Assembly (NCBI RefSeq): GCF_001043895.1 | Contig: NZ_JTHF01000081.1 | Location: 1-46,051 of the forward strand | DNA length: 46,051 nucleotides | Direction: 5' to 3' | Origin: Methylobacterium indicum | GTDB lineage: Bacteria; Pseudomonadota; Alphaproteobacteria; Rhizobiales; Beijerinckiaceae | Shown: piece by piece, positions 1 to 8,134 of the stretch | Numbering within the stretch: position 1 is the stretch's first letter | How the letters are laid out: each line of letters starts with the position of its first letter | Program-made: the position numbers and the translations under genes | Notes under the pieces: generated by a model | The model's database searches: none | What the model was told of the DNA's origin: nothing | What the model saw: the letters and a program-made list of their open reading frames with translations, nothing else

Positions 1-2
1 AA

Positions 3-593
3 TGCGTCAATGCACTAGCGAAGGCGGTGGGCTACCGCGGCGCCGGAACCCTCGAATACCTCTACGATGCCGGAACCGGCGAGTTCTTCTTCATCGAGAT
101 GAACACGCGTATTCAAGTGGAGCACCCTGTCACCGAGATGATCACCGGGATCGACCTCGTGCGCGAGATGATCCGGATCGCCGGCGGCGAGCCCTTGCGG
201 TTCTCGCAAGGCGACGTGCGGCCGCGCGGCCACGCGATCGAGGTCAGGATCAACGCCGAGGATCCGGGCCAGGGCTTCCGGCCGGCGCCCGGCACGGTCA
301 CGGCCCTGAGTCTCCCCGGCGGGCCCGGCGTGCGCGTCGATACGATGCTCTATCCCGGCTACGCGGTGCCGCCCTTCTACGATTCGCTGCTCGCCAAGCT
401 CGTCGTCCACGACGAGACGCGCGAGGGGGCGCTCGCCCGCCTGGGACGGGCGCTCCGGGAATGCGCCGTCGAGGGCCTGCCGACCACCGCGGGGCTGCAC
501 CGGGCGCTTCTCGCCGACCCGGCCGTGAGGGCGGGCGACACCCATACCCGCTGGCTCGAAGCCTGGCTCGACGCCCATCCGCTCGACACCTGA
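3..593 (+). CDS. accC: Biotin carboxylase subunit, C-terminal part (partial at window edge)
   Basis: The reading frame is open from the first bases, so the start lies outside the window. The visible 196 residues are the end of the ATP-grasp domain and the biotin carboxylase C-terminal domain. The family motif EMNTRIQVEH is near residue 33, and RINAED and the segment up to PPFYDSLLAKL follow. The enzyme carboxylates the biotin of a carrier protein using ATP and bicarbonate. It lies 20 bp upstream of PxpB- and PxpC-type genes, which suggests a dedicated carboxylase of an oxoprolinase or urea-amidolyase-like system rather than the housekeeping acetyl-CoA carboxylase. That role is inferred from context. 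The carrier protein gene and pxpA, if present, would lie before the window. Confidence 0.9.
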   Translation, partial: CVNALAKAVGYRGAGTLEYLYDAGTGEFFFIEMNTRIQVEHPVTEMITGIDLVREMIRIAGGEPLRFSQGDVRPRGHAIEVRINAEDPGQGFRPAPGTVTALSLPGGPGVRVDTMLYPGYAVPPFYDSLLAKLVVHDETREGALARLGRALRECAVEGLPTTAGLHRALLADPAVRAGDTHTRWLEAWLDAHPLDT

Positions 594-613
594 TAGAAGG
601 GGCCTTCGCGATC

Positions 614-1477
614 ATGCGCTACACGTTCGGTGGCGACGAGCACCTCTTCGTCGAGGTCGACGAGGCGATGTCCCTCGAAGCCTTCTTCCGCAGCCTTTCG
701 ATCACCAACGCGGTGCGCGACAGCCGCATCCGCGGGGTCACCGAGATCTGCCCGGCCAACGCCTCGTTCCAGATCAAGTTCGACCCCGACGTCATCGCGC
801 CCGGCGACCTTCTCAAGGAGCTGAAGAGCCTGGAGGGCGCCGGCGCCGGCGGGGCCGAGCTGAAGACCCGGATCATCGAGATGCCGGTCTTCTACGACGA
901 TCCCTGGACCCGCGAGACCCTGATGCGCTTTCGCGAGCGCCACCAGGACCCGGAAGCGACCGACCTCGAATACACCGCCCGGATCAACGGCTACCCGGAC
1001 GTGACGTCGCTGATCGCGGCGCATTCCGGCTCGCCGTGGTTCGTCTCGATGGTCGGGTTCGTCGCGGGCCTGCCGTTCCTCACCCAGATGGTCGAGCGTG
1101 ACAAGCAGATCCAGGCGCCGAAGTATCTGCGCCCGCGCACCGACACGCCGAAGCTCACCGTCGGCCATGGCGGCTGCTTCGGGGCGATCTACTCGGTGCG
1201 GGGCGCCGGCGGCTACCAGATGTTCGGCATCACCCCGATGCCGATCTACGATCCGACGCAGACCATCAGCTACCTGCGCGAGTTCATGATCCTGTTCCGG
1301 CCGGGCGACATCGTGAAGTTCCGGCCCGTCGGGCGGGACGCGTACGACGCCGCGGTGGAGGAGGTCGAGGCCGGGCGGTTCACCCCGCTGATCCGCGAGG
1401 TCGATTTCTCGCTCTCCGCCTTCCAGGCCGATCCCACCGGCACCAACGCCGCGCTCCTGGAGGAGCTCCATGGCTGA
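614..1477 (+). CDS. pxpB: 5-oxoprolinase subunit B-like protein (PxpB/KipI, allophanate hydrolase subunit 1 family)
   Basis: This 287-residue protein starts at ATG 614, 20 bp after the biotin carboxylase stop. It has the carboxyltransferase C/D (AHS1) fold features: GFVAGLPFL at about residues 148-156, and the HGGCFGAIYS...GGYQMFGITP segment at about 185-208, where the usual family has a PAGSVGIAG...GGWxxIGRT-like stretch. The sequence is therefore a divergent member. PxpB works with PxpC, and normally PxpA, in ATP-dependent cleavage of 5-oxoproline. Related domains form part of urea amidolyase. The stop overlaps the start of the next gene by 8 bp, so the two are translationally coupled. The substrate here is not shown by sequence. 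Confidence 0.85.
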   Translation: MRYTFGGDEHLFVEVDEAMSLEAFFRSLSITNAVRDSRIRGVTEICPANASFQIKFDPDVIAPGDLLKELKSLEGAGAGGAELKTRIIEMPVFYDDPWTRETLMRFRERHQDPEATDLEYTARINGYPDVTSLIAAHSGSPWFVSMVGFVAGLPFLTQMVERDKQIQAPKYLRPRTDTPKLTVGHGGCFGAIYSVRGAGGYQMFGITPMPIYDPTQTISYLREFMILFRPGDIVKFRPVGRDAYDAAVEEVEAGRFTPLIREVDFSLSAFQADPTGTNAALLEELHG

Positions 1478-2453
1478 GGCTGCATCCATGATCGAGATCG
1501 TCAAGCCCGGCCTGTCGACCACGGTGCAGGACCTCGGCCGGCCCGGCTACTACCATCTCGGCATCCCGCTCTCCGGGGCGATGGACCGGAAATCCCTGAT
1601 CGCCGCCAACCTGCTGGTGGGCAACAAGGAGGGGGCGGCCGGGCTCGAGGCGGTCTTCCTCGGCCCCGAGATCCGCTTCCACGCCGACGCCACCGTGGCG
1701 GTGACCGGGGCCGAGATGCCGCCCAAGGTCGACGGGGTCGAACGGCCGGGCTGGACCGCCTTGGCCGTCCGGGCCGGGCAGGTCCTGTCCTTCGGCTTCC
1801 TCAAGGCCGGTGCCCGCGCGTATATCGCGGTCTCTGGCGGCATCGACGTGCCGGTGGTCCTCGGCTCGCGGGCGACCTACGCGCTGGGGGCGCTGGGCGG
1901 CCACGAGGGGAGGGCGCTGAAGGCCGGCGACCGACTCGCGTTCGGGCCTGCTGGTCCTCCGGTCGGGGAGGGGCGCAGCTTGCACACGGACCTGCGCCGC
2001 AAGGCGGAGCCGGTGCTGCGGATGCTGCCCGGCCTCTACGACCACCGGGTCACGGAGGAGGCCGCCGAGCGGTTCCTCGCCGAGACCTGGAAGGTCGCCC
2101 CGGAGGCCGACCGGATCGGCTACCGCTTCCGAGGCGGGCACGCCCTCGACTTCGTTCCTCGCGAGCCGCCCTTCGGCGCCGGCTCCGACCCGTCGAACAT
2201 CGTCGACAGCTGCTACCCCTACGGCTCGATCCAGGTGCCGGGCGGCACTGAGCCGATCGTGCTGCACCGCGACGCGGTGTCGGGCGGCGGCTACTTCATG
2301 ATTGGCACGGTGATTGCTGCGGACATGGACCTGATCGGGCAGCTCCAGCCGCACCAGCCCGTGCACTTCGCCCGCACCGACATGGCGGGCGCGCTCGCGG
2401 CGCGGGCGGAGAATGCGGGGCGGCTCGCCCGGATCCGCGACGCCCTCGCGTGA
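1470..2453 (+). CDS. pxpC: 5-oxoprolinase subunit C-like protein (PxpC/KipA, biotin-dependent carboxyltransferase family)
   Basis: This is a 327-residue AHS2-family protein. The start at 1470 is preceded by GGAGG at 1458-1462 with 7 bp spacing, and it overlaps pxpB by 8 bp. Family signatures are VQDLGRPGYYHLGIPLSGAMD at about residues 19-39 and the C-terminal stretch from VPGGTEPIVLHRDAV to TVIAADMDLIGQL. PxpC pairs with PxpB to form the catalytic AHS1/AHS2 unit that opens a cyclic amide or handles a carboxylated urea-type intermediate. A GC-rich hairpin 28 bp after the stop probably ends the transcript. The function is inferred from family and operon; the natural substrate is unknown. Confidence 0.87.
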   Translation: MAEAASMIEIVKPGLSTTVQDLGRPGYYHLGIPLSGAMDRKSLIAANLLVGNKEGAAGLEAVFLGPEIRFHADATVAVTGAEMPPKVDGVERPGWTALAVRAGQVLSFGFLKAGARAYIAVSGGIDVPVVLGSRATYALGALGGHEGRALKAGDRLAFGPAGPPVGEGRSLHTDLRRKAEPVLRMLPGLYDHRVTEEAAERFLAETWKVAPEADRIGYRFRGGHALDFVPREPPFGAGSDPSNIVDSCYPYGSIQVPGGTEPIVLHRDAVSGGGYFMIGTVIAADMDLIGQLQPHQPVHFARTDMAGALAARAENAGRLARIRDALA

Positions 2454-2480
2454 GCGGGGCGGCGCCACACCGTCAAGCAA

Positions 2481-2500
2481 CCCGGAGACCCGTCTCCGGG
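2481..2500 (+). terminator. Hairpin terminator candidate after pxpC
   Basis: CCCGGAGAC and GTCTCCGGG form a perfect 9-bp stem with a 2-nt loop, 28 bp after the pxpC stop. The following bases are not a real T-run, so it may act as a weak intrinsic terminator or an mRNA 3'-end stabiliser. Confidence 0.55.
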
Positions 2501-2669
2501 CTTACGTTGTCGCGCCCGTCGGCGTGAAGATCACTGCGCTGGGAGGCAAGTCTTCGCGCACTCAACGACAAGAGCGAGACGCCGGAACGCCGTCTACTGT
2601 GCTGGCTTGAGCCGGCAATCGGGTGCCGGGCAGCGATCGGGACCGTGCCAGCAGGAGGAGGATCGGGTG

Positions 2670-3620
2670 ATGCGAACCGCGTTCTCGACCGCGCACGCCG
2701 AGCCGGCGGAGCGCAAGTCCGCCTGGAGCGAGGCGGTGAGCCGGACCTACTTCCCGCTCGAGCTGGGGTTTCGCCCCGGCCCGGCCTTCTCCGGCGCCCT
2801 CGAGGTCTGGAACCTCGGCGATCTCGCGATCTCGCGTAACGTTTCGGACGGCCTCGTCTACCGCCGCCACGCCCGCCACCTGCTCCACGCCCACGACGAG
2901 AGCTTCCTGATCACCGTCCCGGAGCGGGCGGAGGTGAGCTTCCGCCAGGACGGCAAGGACGTGCGCTGCCGGCCCGGCGCCTTCCTGATCGAGCGCAGCC
3001 ACCTGCCCTACGAGTTCGCCTACACGGAGCCGAACGCCCTCTGGGTGCTCAAGGTGCCGAGCCCGGTCCTGCGCGCCCGGATCGGGGCGCCCGAGCGCCT
3101 CGCCACCCTGAGCTTCGACGCGACGCAGGGCGTCGGCGCGCTCTTCGTCGACATGCTGCGGCTGACCGCGCCGCGGGTCCAGGAGCTGGACGAGGCGGGC
3201 CGGGCGATGGCCGGGCGCCACCTCGTCGATCTCCTGGCTCTCGCGGTCGAGGCCGACCCGCGGACGCTGGGCAGCCAGGCCTCCTCGGTCCAGGGCGCGC
3301 ACCTGCACCGGGTCGAGCGCTACATCCGCGCCAACCTCGCCCGCGCCGATCTCGGGCCGCAGGGGATCGCCGAGGCCTGCGGCCTCTCGGTGCGCTACTT
3401 GCACCAGCTGTTCGAGACGCAAGGGACCAGCGTCTGCGGCTTCGTCCGCCGCCAGCGCCTGGCGATGTGCGACGAGGCCCTGCGCGACCCCGCCTGCCGC
3501 CGCTCGCTCTCCGAGATCGCCTATCGCTGGGGCTTCGGCGACCAGGCCCAGTTCAGCCGACAGTACCGGGCCGAGTTCGGCTGCACCCCGCGGGAGGCGC
3601 GGGCGTCGGCGAGGGGGTGA
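2670..3620 (+). CDS. AraC-family transcriptional regulator
   Basis: This is a 316-residue regulator starting at ATG 2670, with AGGAGGAGG about 8 bp upstream. An in-frame TTG further up (2607) lacks such a site. The N-terminal two thirds resemble the AraC-binding-like sensor domain seen in FeaR-type regulators (RNVSDGLVYRR, then GAFLIERSHLPYEF). The C-terminal about 100 residues are the double HTH (IAEACGLSVRYLHQLF; the second helix pair ends in GFGDQAQFSRQYRAEFG), closing with the typical CTPREAR. It lies between the pxpBC operon and the hyuA gene at 3973 in the same direction. It probably senses the ring substrate or a breakdown product and activates one or both operons; that is inference from position. 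Confidence 0.9.
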   Translation: MRTAFSTAHAEPAERKSAWSEAVSRTYFPLELGFRPGPAFSGALEVWNLGDLAISRNVSDGLVYRRHARHLLHAHDESFLITVPERAEVSFRQDGKDVRCRPGAFLIERSHLPYEFAYTEPNALWVLKVPSPVLRARIGAPERLATLSFDATQGVGALFVDMLRLTAPRVQELDEAGRAMAGRHLVDLLALAVEADPRTLGSQASSVQGAHLHRVERYIRANLARADLGPQGIAEACGLSVRYLHQLFETQGTSVCGFVRRQRLAMCDEALRDPACRRSLSEIAYRWGFGDQAQFSRQYRAEFGCTPREARASARG

Positions 3621-3666
3621 TCTAGAGATCAGCTTGATCCGTTCCAAAACCAGTGAAGCGCGGGAT

Positions 3667-3817
3667 CCCCTCTCCCGTGTGGGAGAGGGGTAGGGGTGAG
3701 GGTGGCTCGGGTTCCGCAATGATCCTGAACTGTCGAACTGCGCAGCTCGACGTTCGAAGCTTCATCCTGAACCCGAGCCACCCTCACCCCCGGCCCCTCT
3801 CCCACACGGGAGAGGGG
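3667..3817. repeat. Long inverted repeat made of two REP-like units
   Basis: The left arm (3667-3714) and right arm (3769-3817) are near-perfect reverse complements differing by a few bases. Each arm holds its own palindrome, CCCCTCTCCC-GTGT-GGGAGAGGGG-like, followed by a (T)AGGGGTGAGGGTGGCTCGGG tail. The unit recurs once more near 9171. This fills most of the 350-bp gap between the AraC gene and hyuA. It fits a dispersed REP/RAYT-type or MITE-like intergenic element of this genome. The 54-bp spacer carries no gene. Confidence 0.8.
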
Positions 3818-3833
3818 AGAGCGCCTAATCTTT

Positions 3834-3861
3834 ATACGAATCGAGCAATTGTAGATCGTAT
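3834..3861. promoter_or_regulatory. Imperfect palindrome upstream of hyuA1, possible operator
   Basis: ATACGA (3834-3839) and TCGTAT (3856-3861) flank a central CAATTG, about 110 bp ahead of the hyuA1 start. The centre is off by one base, so the symmetry is imperfect. It could be a binding site for the neighbouring AraC or GntR regulator. Only the sequence symmetry supports it. Confidence 0.3.
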
Positions 3862-3972
3862 CGCACAACCATCTGGCGCTACCGTGTAATACCGAACAGT
3901 GTTCGCAGCTGCCATGCACGGGCATGTCTGCCACGATCGCAACAATAATTCCACGAACAAGGAGGCTACCTC

Positions 3973-5997
3973 GTGCAGGACCTGCGCGTGGCCGTCGATG
4001 TCGGCGGCACCTTCACCGACATCTGCATCATGGACGAGGCGACCGGGCTGATCCGGATCGAGAAGACCGCCTCGTCGCGCGATCCGATCGACGGCATCAT
4101 GGCGGGCGTCGACAAGGCCGGCATCGACCTGTCCCGGGTCGCGCTGTTCTCCCACGGCACCACGGTCGCGACCAACGCCCTGATCACCCGGCGCCTGCCG
4201 CGCACCGCCATGGTCTGCACCGCGGGCTTTCGCGACGTGATCGAGATCCGGCGCGCCAACAAGGAGGATCTCTGGGACACCTACAAGGACGTGGTGCGCC
4301 CCTACGTGCCCCGGCGCGACCGCCTCACCGTGCCGGAGCGGATCGACGCGCAAGGCCAGGTGGTCACCCCCCTCGACGAGGCGGAAGCGCGCCGGGTCGC
4401 CAGGATCCTGCGGCGCCGCGAGGTCGCGGCGGTCGCGGTCTGCTTCATGAACGCTTACGTCAACGGCGCCAACGAGCGCCGCATGAAGGCAATCCTGGAG
4501 GAGGAACTGCCGGGCGTGCCGGTCTCGATTTCGTCGGGCGTGCTGCCGGAGATCTTCGAGCACGAGCGCTTCTCGACCACGGTGGTCAACGCGGCACTGA
4601 GCCCGGTCGTCGTCGACTACACCACCCGCCTCGGCGAGCGCCTGCGCGAGGGGGGCTACGCCCGCGACCTGCTCCTGCTGCACACCGGCGGCGGGGTGAT
4701 GACGCCGGGCAGCGTCAAGGACTTCGCGGCGCGGCTCGCCGGCTCCGGCATCGCGGCCGGCGCCATCGCTAGCCGCCACATTGCCGGCCTGTGTGGCTAC
4801 GCCAATTCCATCGGCCTCGACATGGGTGGCACCTCGACCGACGTGTCGCTCGCCTACGAGGGCCAGTCGCGGGTGACCAAGGACTGGCACATCGAGTTCG
4901 GCTATCCGATCCGCTTCGCCTCGATCGAGGTGCTGACCATCGGGGCCGGCGGCGGCTCGCTGGCCTGGACCGACGAGGCCGGCTCCTTGCGCAACGGCCC
5001 GCAATCGGCCGGAGCCTTCCCCGGGCCGGCCTGCTACGGCAATGGCAACCGCCAGCCGACCAACAGCGACGCCAACGTGGTGCTGGGCCGCCTCGGCACG
5101 AGCCTGGCCGGCGGCAAGATCACCCTAAACCGGGATCTGGCGGCTGCGGCCGTGCGCGAGGGCGTCGCCGAGCCCTTCGGCCTCTCCCTGCCGGAGGCCG
5201 CCGACGCGATCCTGCGGGTCGCCAACGCCAACATGTCGGACGCGGTGCGGCTGATCTCGATCAGCCGCGGCTACGACCCGCGCGACTTCGCCCTCGTGGC
5301 CTTCGGTGGCGCGGGCGCCCTGCACGGGGTCGACATCGCCCGGGAACTGGCGATTCCCGTGGTAATCGTGCCGCCCAATCCCGGCGTCACCTCGGCGCTC
5401 GGCTGCCTCCTCGTCGACATCCAGCACGACTTCTCGGAGAGCTACCTCGTCGGCGCCGCCGAGGCCGATCCGGCCGTCATCGAGGCCGAGTTCGGCCGGC
5501 TCGAAGCGGAGGCGCTGGCCCGCCTCGCCCACGAGGGCGTGGCGGACGGAGACATCGTGCTCCAGCGCAGCATCGACATGATGTACCAGGGCCAGTGGCG
5601 CTCGCTCGCGGTGCCGGCGCCGCGGCCGATCGGGGCGATCGCGGATCTCACCGAGGCGTTCCACCGCCACCACGAGCGCGAGTACAACTTCCGCCGCGAC
5701 GACGCCCCGGTCGGGTTCTTCCGGCTCAACCTCAAGGCGGTCGGCGTGGTGCCGAAGGCGGCGCTGGCCACCCACGCGCCCACCGGCGAAACGCCCGCGC
5801 CCGCGGGCCGTCGCGAGGTGTGGTTCGAGGGCGCCGCCCACGACACCCCCGTCTACGACCGCACCACCCTGCCGGCGGGATTCCGCCTCACCGGCCCGGC
5901 GGTGGTCGAGCAGGTCGATTCGACCGTCCTGGTCCCGCCCGGCACCGGCGCGGAGGTCGACCGCTACCTGAACATCCTGATCCGGGTGAAGGAGTGA
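3973..5997 (+). CDS. hyuA: Hydantoinase/oxoprolinase alpha subunit, first copy (HyuA1)
   Basis: This is a 674-residue ASKHA-fold ATPase subunit. The GTG start at 3973 is chosen for AAGGAGG just upstream. Order of motifs: DVGGTFTD at 9-16, SHGTTVATNAL at 60-70, GLDMGGTSTDVS at 281-292, TIGAGGGSL at 322-330 and GPACYG at 351-356. It should use ATP to activate and hydrolyse a cyclic amide such as a hydantoin, oxoproline or lactam, together with HyuB encoded 5 bp downstream. Two conserved loops are unusual: the SGPxGG loop reads GSGIAAG near 257-263, and the residue before PGPACYG is Phe rather than the Asp seen in the second copy here. Substrate preference may therefore differ from the second pair. 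Confidence 0.92.
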   Translation: MQDLRVAVDVGGTFTDICIMDEATGLIRIEKTASSRDPIDGIMAGVDKAGIDLSRVALFSHGTTVATNALITRRLPRTAMVCTAGFRDVIEIRRANKEDLWDTYKDVVRPYVPRRDRLTVPERIDAQGQVVTPLDEAEARRVARILRRREVAAVAVCFMNAYVNGANERRMKAILEEELPGVPVSISSGVLPEIFEHERFSTTVVNAALSPVVVDYTTRLGERLREGGYARDLLLLHTGGGVMTPGSVKDFAARLAGSGIAAGAIASRHIAGLCGYANSIGLDMGGTSTDVSLAYEGQSRVTKDWHIEFGYPIRFASIEVLTIGAGGGSLAWTDEAGSLRNGPQSAGAFPGPACYGNGNRQPTNSDANVVLGRLGTSLAGGKITLNRDLAAAAVREGVAEPFGLSLPEAADAILRVANANMSDAVRLISISRGYDPRDFALVAFGGAGALHGVDIARELAIPVVIVPPNPGVTSALGCLLVDIQHDFSESYLVGAAEADPAVIEAEFGRLEAEALARLAHEGVADGDIVLQRSIDMMYQGQWRSLAVPAPRPIGAIADLTEAFHRHHEREYNFRRDDAPVGFFRLNLKAVGVVPKAALATHAPTGETPAPAGRREVWFEGAAHDTPVYDRTTLPAGFRLTGPAVVEQVDSTVLVPPGTGAEVDRYLNILIRVKE

Positions 5998-6002
5998 CTG
6001 CC

Positions 6003-7955
6003 ATGGCCGAGACCCTCGACCCCGTCACCTTCGAGGTGTTGAAGAACGCCTTCATCACCAGCGTCGACCAGATGGGCGAGCAGATCCTGCGGACCTGCTA
6101 CTCCTTCGTGATCTACAACCGCGACTTCTCGAGCGCGCTGCACGACGCGCACGGCCATTCGGCGGCGCAGGGCAACCAGGACATCGCGGTCCATGTTGGC
6201 ACCCTGCACTTCACCTGCCAGGACGTGATGCGGGCCTTTGCCGGCGACATGCATCCGGGCGACGTCTACGCCATCAACGACCCCTATGCCGGCGGCACCC
6301 ATTTCTGCGACGTGCGGCTGATCCGGCCGATCTTCGCCGACGGCAAGATCATCGCCTTCAGCCAGTCCAACGGGCACTGGTCCGACGTCGGCGGCAGCGT
6401 GCCGGGCTCGTTCGACGTCACCGCCCGCGACATGTTCCGCGAGGGCTTACGCATCACCCCGGTGCGGCTGTTCTCGAAGGGCCGTTTCTGCGCCGACGTC
6501 GCCTGCCTGATCGCCGCCAACACCCGCGACCCGGCCTCGATCATCGGCGACATCCAGGCCCAGGCCGAGGCGACGCAGGTCTGCGAGCGCGAGATCCTGC
6601 GCCTCGTGGAGAAATACGGCCGCGAGACCGTCGAGACCGGCCTCGCCGCCGTTCAGGACTACGTCGAGCGCGCGGTGCGCCAGCGCCTCGCCGCGCTCCC
6701 CGACGGCGAGTGGGAGACCGTGGACTTCATCGACCGCGACCCGAGCGGGCCGGAGGGCATGATCCCGATCCGGATCAAGATGACGATCCGCGGCGACACC
6801 GTCACGTACGACTTCACCGGCAGCCACCCGACCATCGGGTCGATCTACAACTCGGCCTTCGGCGCCACCTTCTCGGCGGTGGCGGCCGGCATGAAGACCT
6901 TCTTCCCCGATCTGCCGCTCAACAGCGGCTTCTACCGCGCCTTCTCGATCGTCGCGCCGGAGGGCTCGATCGTCGACGCCAAGTGGCCGGTCGCCGTCAC
7001 CGGCTTCCTGATGCCGTTCGAGAAGATCATGAACGCGATCTACGAGATGTGGTCGCGGATCATGCCCGAGCGGGCCATCGCCTGCGCGTTCAACCTCGAA
7101 TACCTGCTGACCGGAGGCCGCGACGGGCGCCGGGCCGAGAAGCCGATCTACATGTTCTACGACTGGCTGCCCGGCGGCTGGGGCGGCCGCAACGGCAAGG
7201 ACGGCAGCAACGTCACCACCGCCTGCTTCGGCACCGGGCTGATGTCGCAGCCGGTCGAGGGCCAGGAGCGGGCGAACCCGATCCTGACCACCGAGTACGA
7301 GATCCTGACCGACTCCGCCGGGCCCGGGCGCTGGCGCGGCGGCGCCGGAGTGCGCAAGACCTCGGTGATGCTGGAGGCCGAGGGCAGCGTCATCTCCTAC
7401 ATCTGTGACCGCGAGCGGGCGGTGGTCTGGGGCATCGAGGGCGGCTTGCCCTCCATGCCGCACGGGCTCTCCCTGACCCGGGCCGGCCGGGAGCCGGAAT
7501 GGCTCGGCTCGGTCTTCTCCGACGTGCCGATCGGTCCCGGCGACACCTTCAGCCGCCCGACCGCAGGCGGCGGCGGCTTCGGCGATCCCCTGGACCGCGA
7601 TCCCGCCAAGGTCGTCGAGGACGTCGCCGACGACTACGTCACGGTGGCGCGCGCGGCCAAGGATTACGGCGTGGTGATCCGGGTGATCGACGCCGAACTG
7701 TGCCATTACGAGGTCGATGCCGCCGCGACCGAGGCCCTGCGGGCCGAGATCCGCGGGCAGCGCCGGGGCTGGCTCGCGACCGATCCGGAGCACGTGGCGC
7801 AAGAGTACCGGGCCGGGAGCCTCGACATCCTCGACGTGGTGCGCCGCTACGGCGTGCTCCTCGACTGGGACAAGGGCACGTTGCTGCCGCGCTCGACCGC
7901 GCAGTTCCGCGAGCAGTTCGCCAAGCGCTCGGCCACTGCCTGGCGCGACGCCTGA
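6003..7955 (+). CDS. hyuB: Hydantoinase/oxoprolinase beta subunit, first copy (HyuB1)
   Basis: This is a 650-residue HyuB-family protein. The start at 6003 has GAAGGAG at 5989-5995. The open frame extends far upstream but only as a shadow of hyuA. It shows NRDFSSALHDAHG near residue 40, NDPYAGGTHFCDV near 95-107, GHWSDVGG near 127 and GAGVRKTS near 450, matching the metal-binding and core regions of the family. It is longer than the usual 520-590 residues: beyond the typical end near GGGGFGDPLDRD it carries about 120 more residues, ending in RSATAWRDA. HyuA and HyuB form a heteromeric ATP-dependent amidohydrolase in the cytosol. A GC-rich hairpin follows 9 bp after the stop. Confidence 0.92.
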   Translation: MAETLDPVTFEVLKNAFITSVDQMGEQILRTCYSFVIYNRDFSSALHDAHGHSAAQGNQDIAVHVGTLHFTCQDVMRAFAGDMHPGDVYAINDPYAGGTHFCDVRLIRPIFADGKIIAFSQSNGHWSDVGGSVPGSFDVTARDMFREGLRITPVRLFSKGRFCADVACLIAANTRDPASIIGDIQAQAEATQVCEREILRLVEKYGRETVETGLAAVQDYVERAVRQRLAALPDGEWETVDFIDRDPSGPEGMIPIRIKMTIRGDTVTYDFTGSHPTIGSIYNSAFGATFSAVAAGMKTFFPDLPLNSGFYRAFSIVAPEGSIVDAKWPVAVTGFLMPFEKIMNAIYEMWSRIMPERAIACAFNLEYLLTGGRDGRRAEKPIYMFYDWLPGGWGGRNGKDGSNVTTACFGTGLMSQPVEGQERANPILTTEYEILTDSAGPGRWRGGAGVRKTSVMLEAEGSVISYICDRERAVVWGIEGGLPSMPHGLSLTRAGREPEWLGSVFSDVPIGPGDTFSRPTAGGGGFGDPLDRDPAKVVEDVADDYVTVARAAKDYGVVIRVIDAELCHYEVDAAATEALRAEIRGQRRGWLATDPEHVAQEYRAGSLDILDVVRRYGVLLDWDKGTLLPRSTAQFREQFAKRSATAWRDA

Positions 7956-7964
7956 CCCAAAGAA

Positions 7965-7991
7965 GCGCCTGCCCATGAAGCAGGCAGGCGC
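7965..7991 (+). terminator. Hairpin after hyuB1
   Basis: GCGCCTGCC (7965-7973) and GGCAGGCGC (7983-7991) form a perfect 9-bp stem with a 9-nt loop. There is no T-run after it. It lies between hyuB1 and the promoter region of the GntR gene, consistent with a transcript end. Confidence 0.5.
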
Positions 7992-8018
7992 CGCTCAACA
8001 TTCCTGCAAGATCTCACG

Positions 8019-8065
8019 TTGACAGTCGGAAATGCCTACTTAAACTGTCCACTGTCTGCAGTTTA
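8019..8065 (+). promoter_or_regulatory. Putative promoter and operator of the GntR gene
   Basis: TTGACA (8019-8024) is followed 16 bp later by TAAACT (8041-8046), a plausible sigma-70 promoter. Overlapping it are an inverted repeat TAAACTG (8041-8047)/CAGTTTA (8059-8065) and repeated ACTGTC units at 8044 and 8051, with the reverse complement GACAGT at 8021. These would suit autoregulation by the GntR/FCD protein encoded at 8135. Sequence pattern only. Confidence 0.45.
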
Positions 8066-8134
8066 TGTTTTCGAAAGCAGATCTTTGGTTTTCGATCCGC
8101 TCCGGCCCCGCTGCCCGCAGGAGGAAGACCGTTC

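Noticed and set aside
4791..6002. Upstream extension of the hyuB1 frame
   Set aside because: The translation is Arg/Gly-rich nonsense over hyuA1; the HyuB homology begins at the ATG 6003 with a good ribosome site.
7951..7970. CCTGACCCAAAG-NN-GCGCCT shared with 45943-45962
   Set aside because: The match is short, and one copy covers the hyuB1 stop codon; chance similarity is more likely than a repeat.
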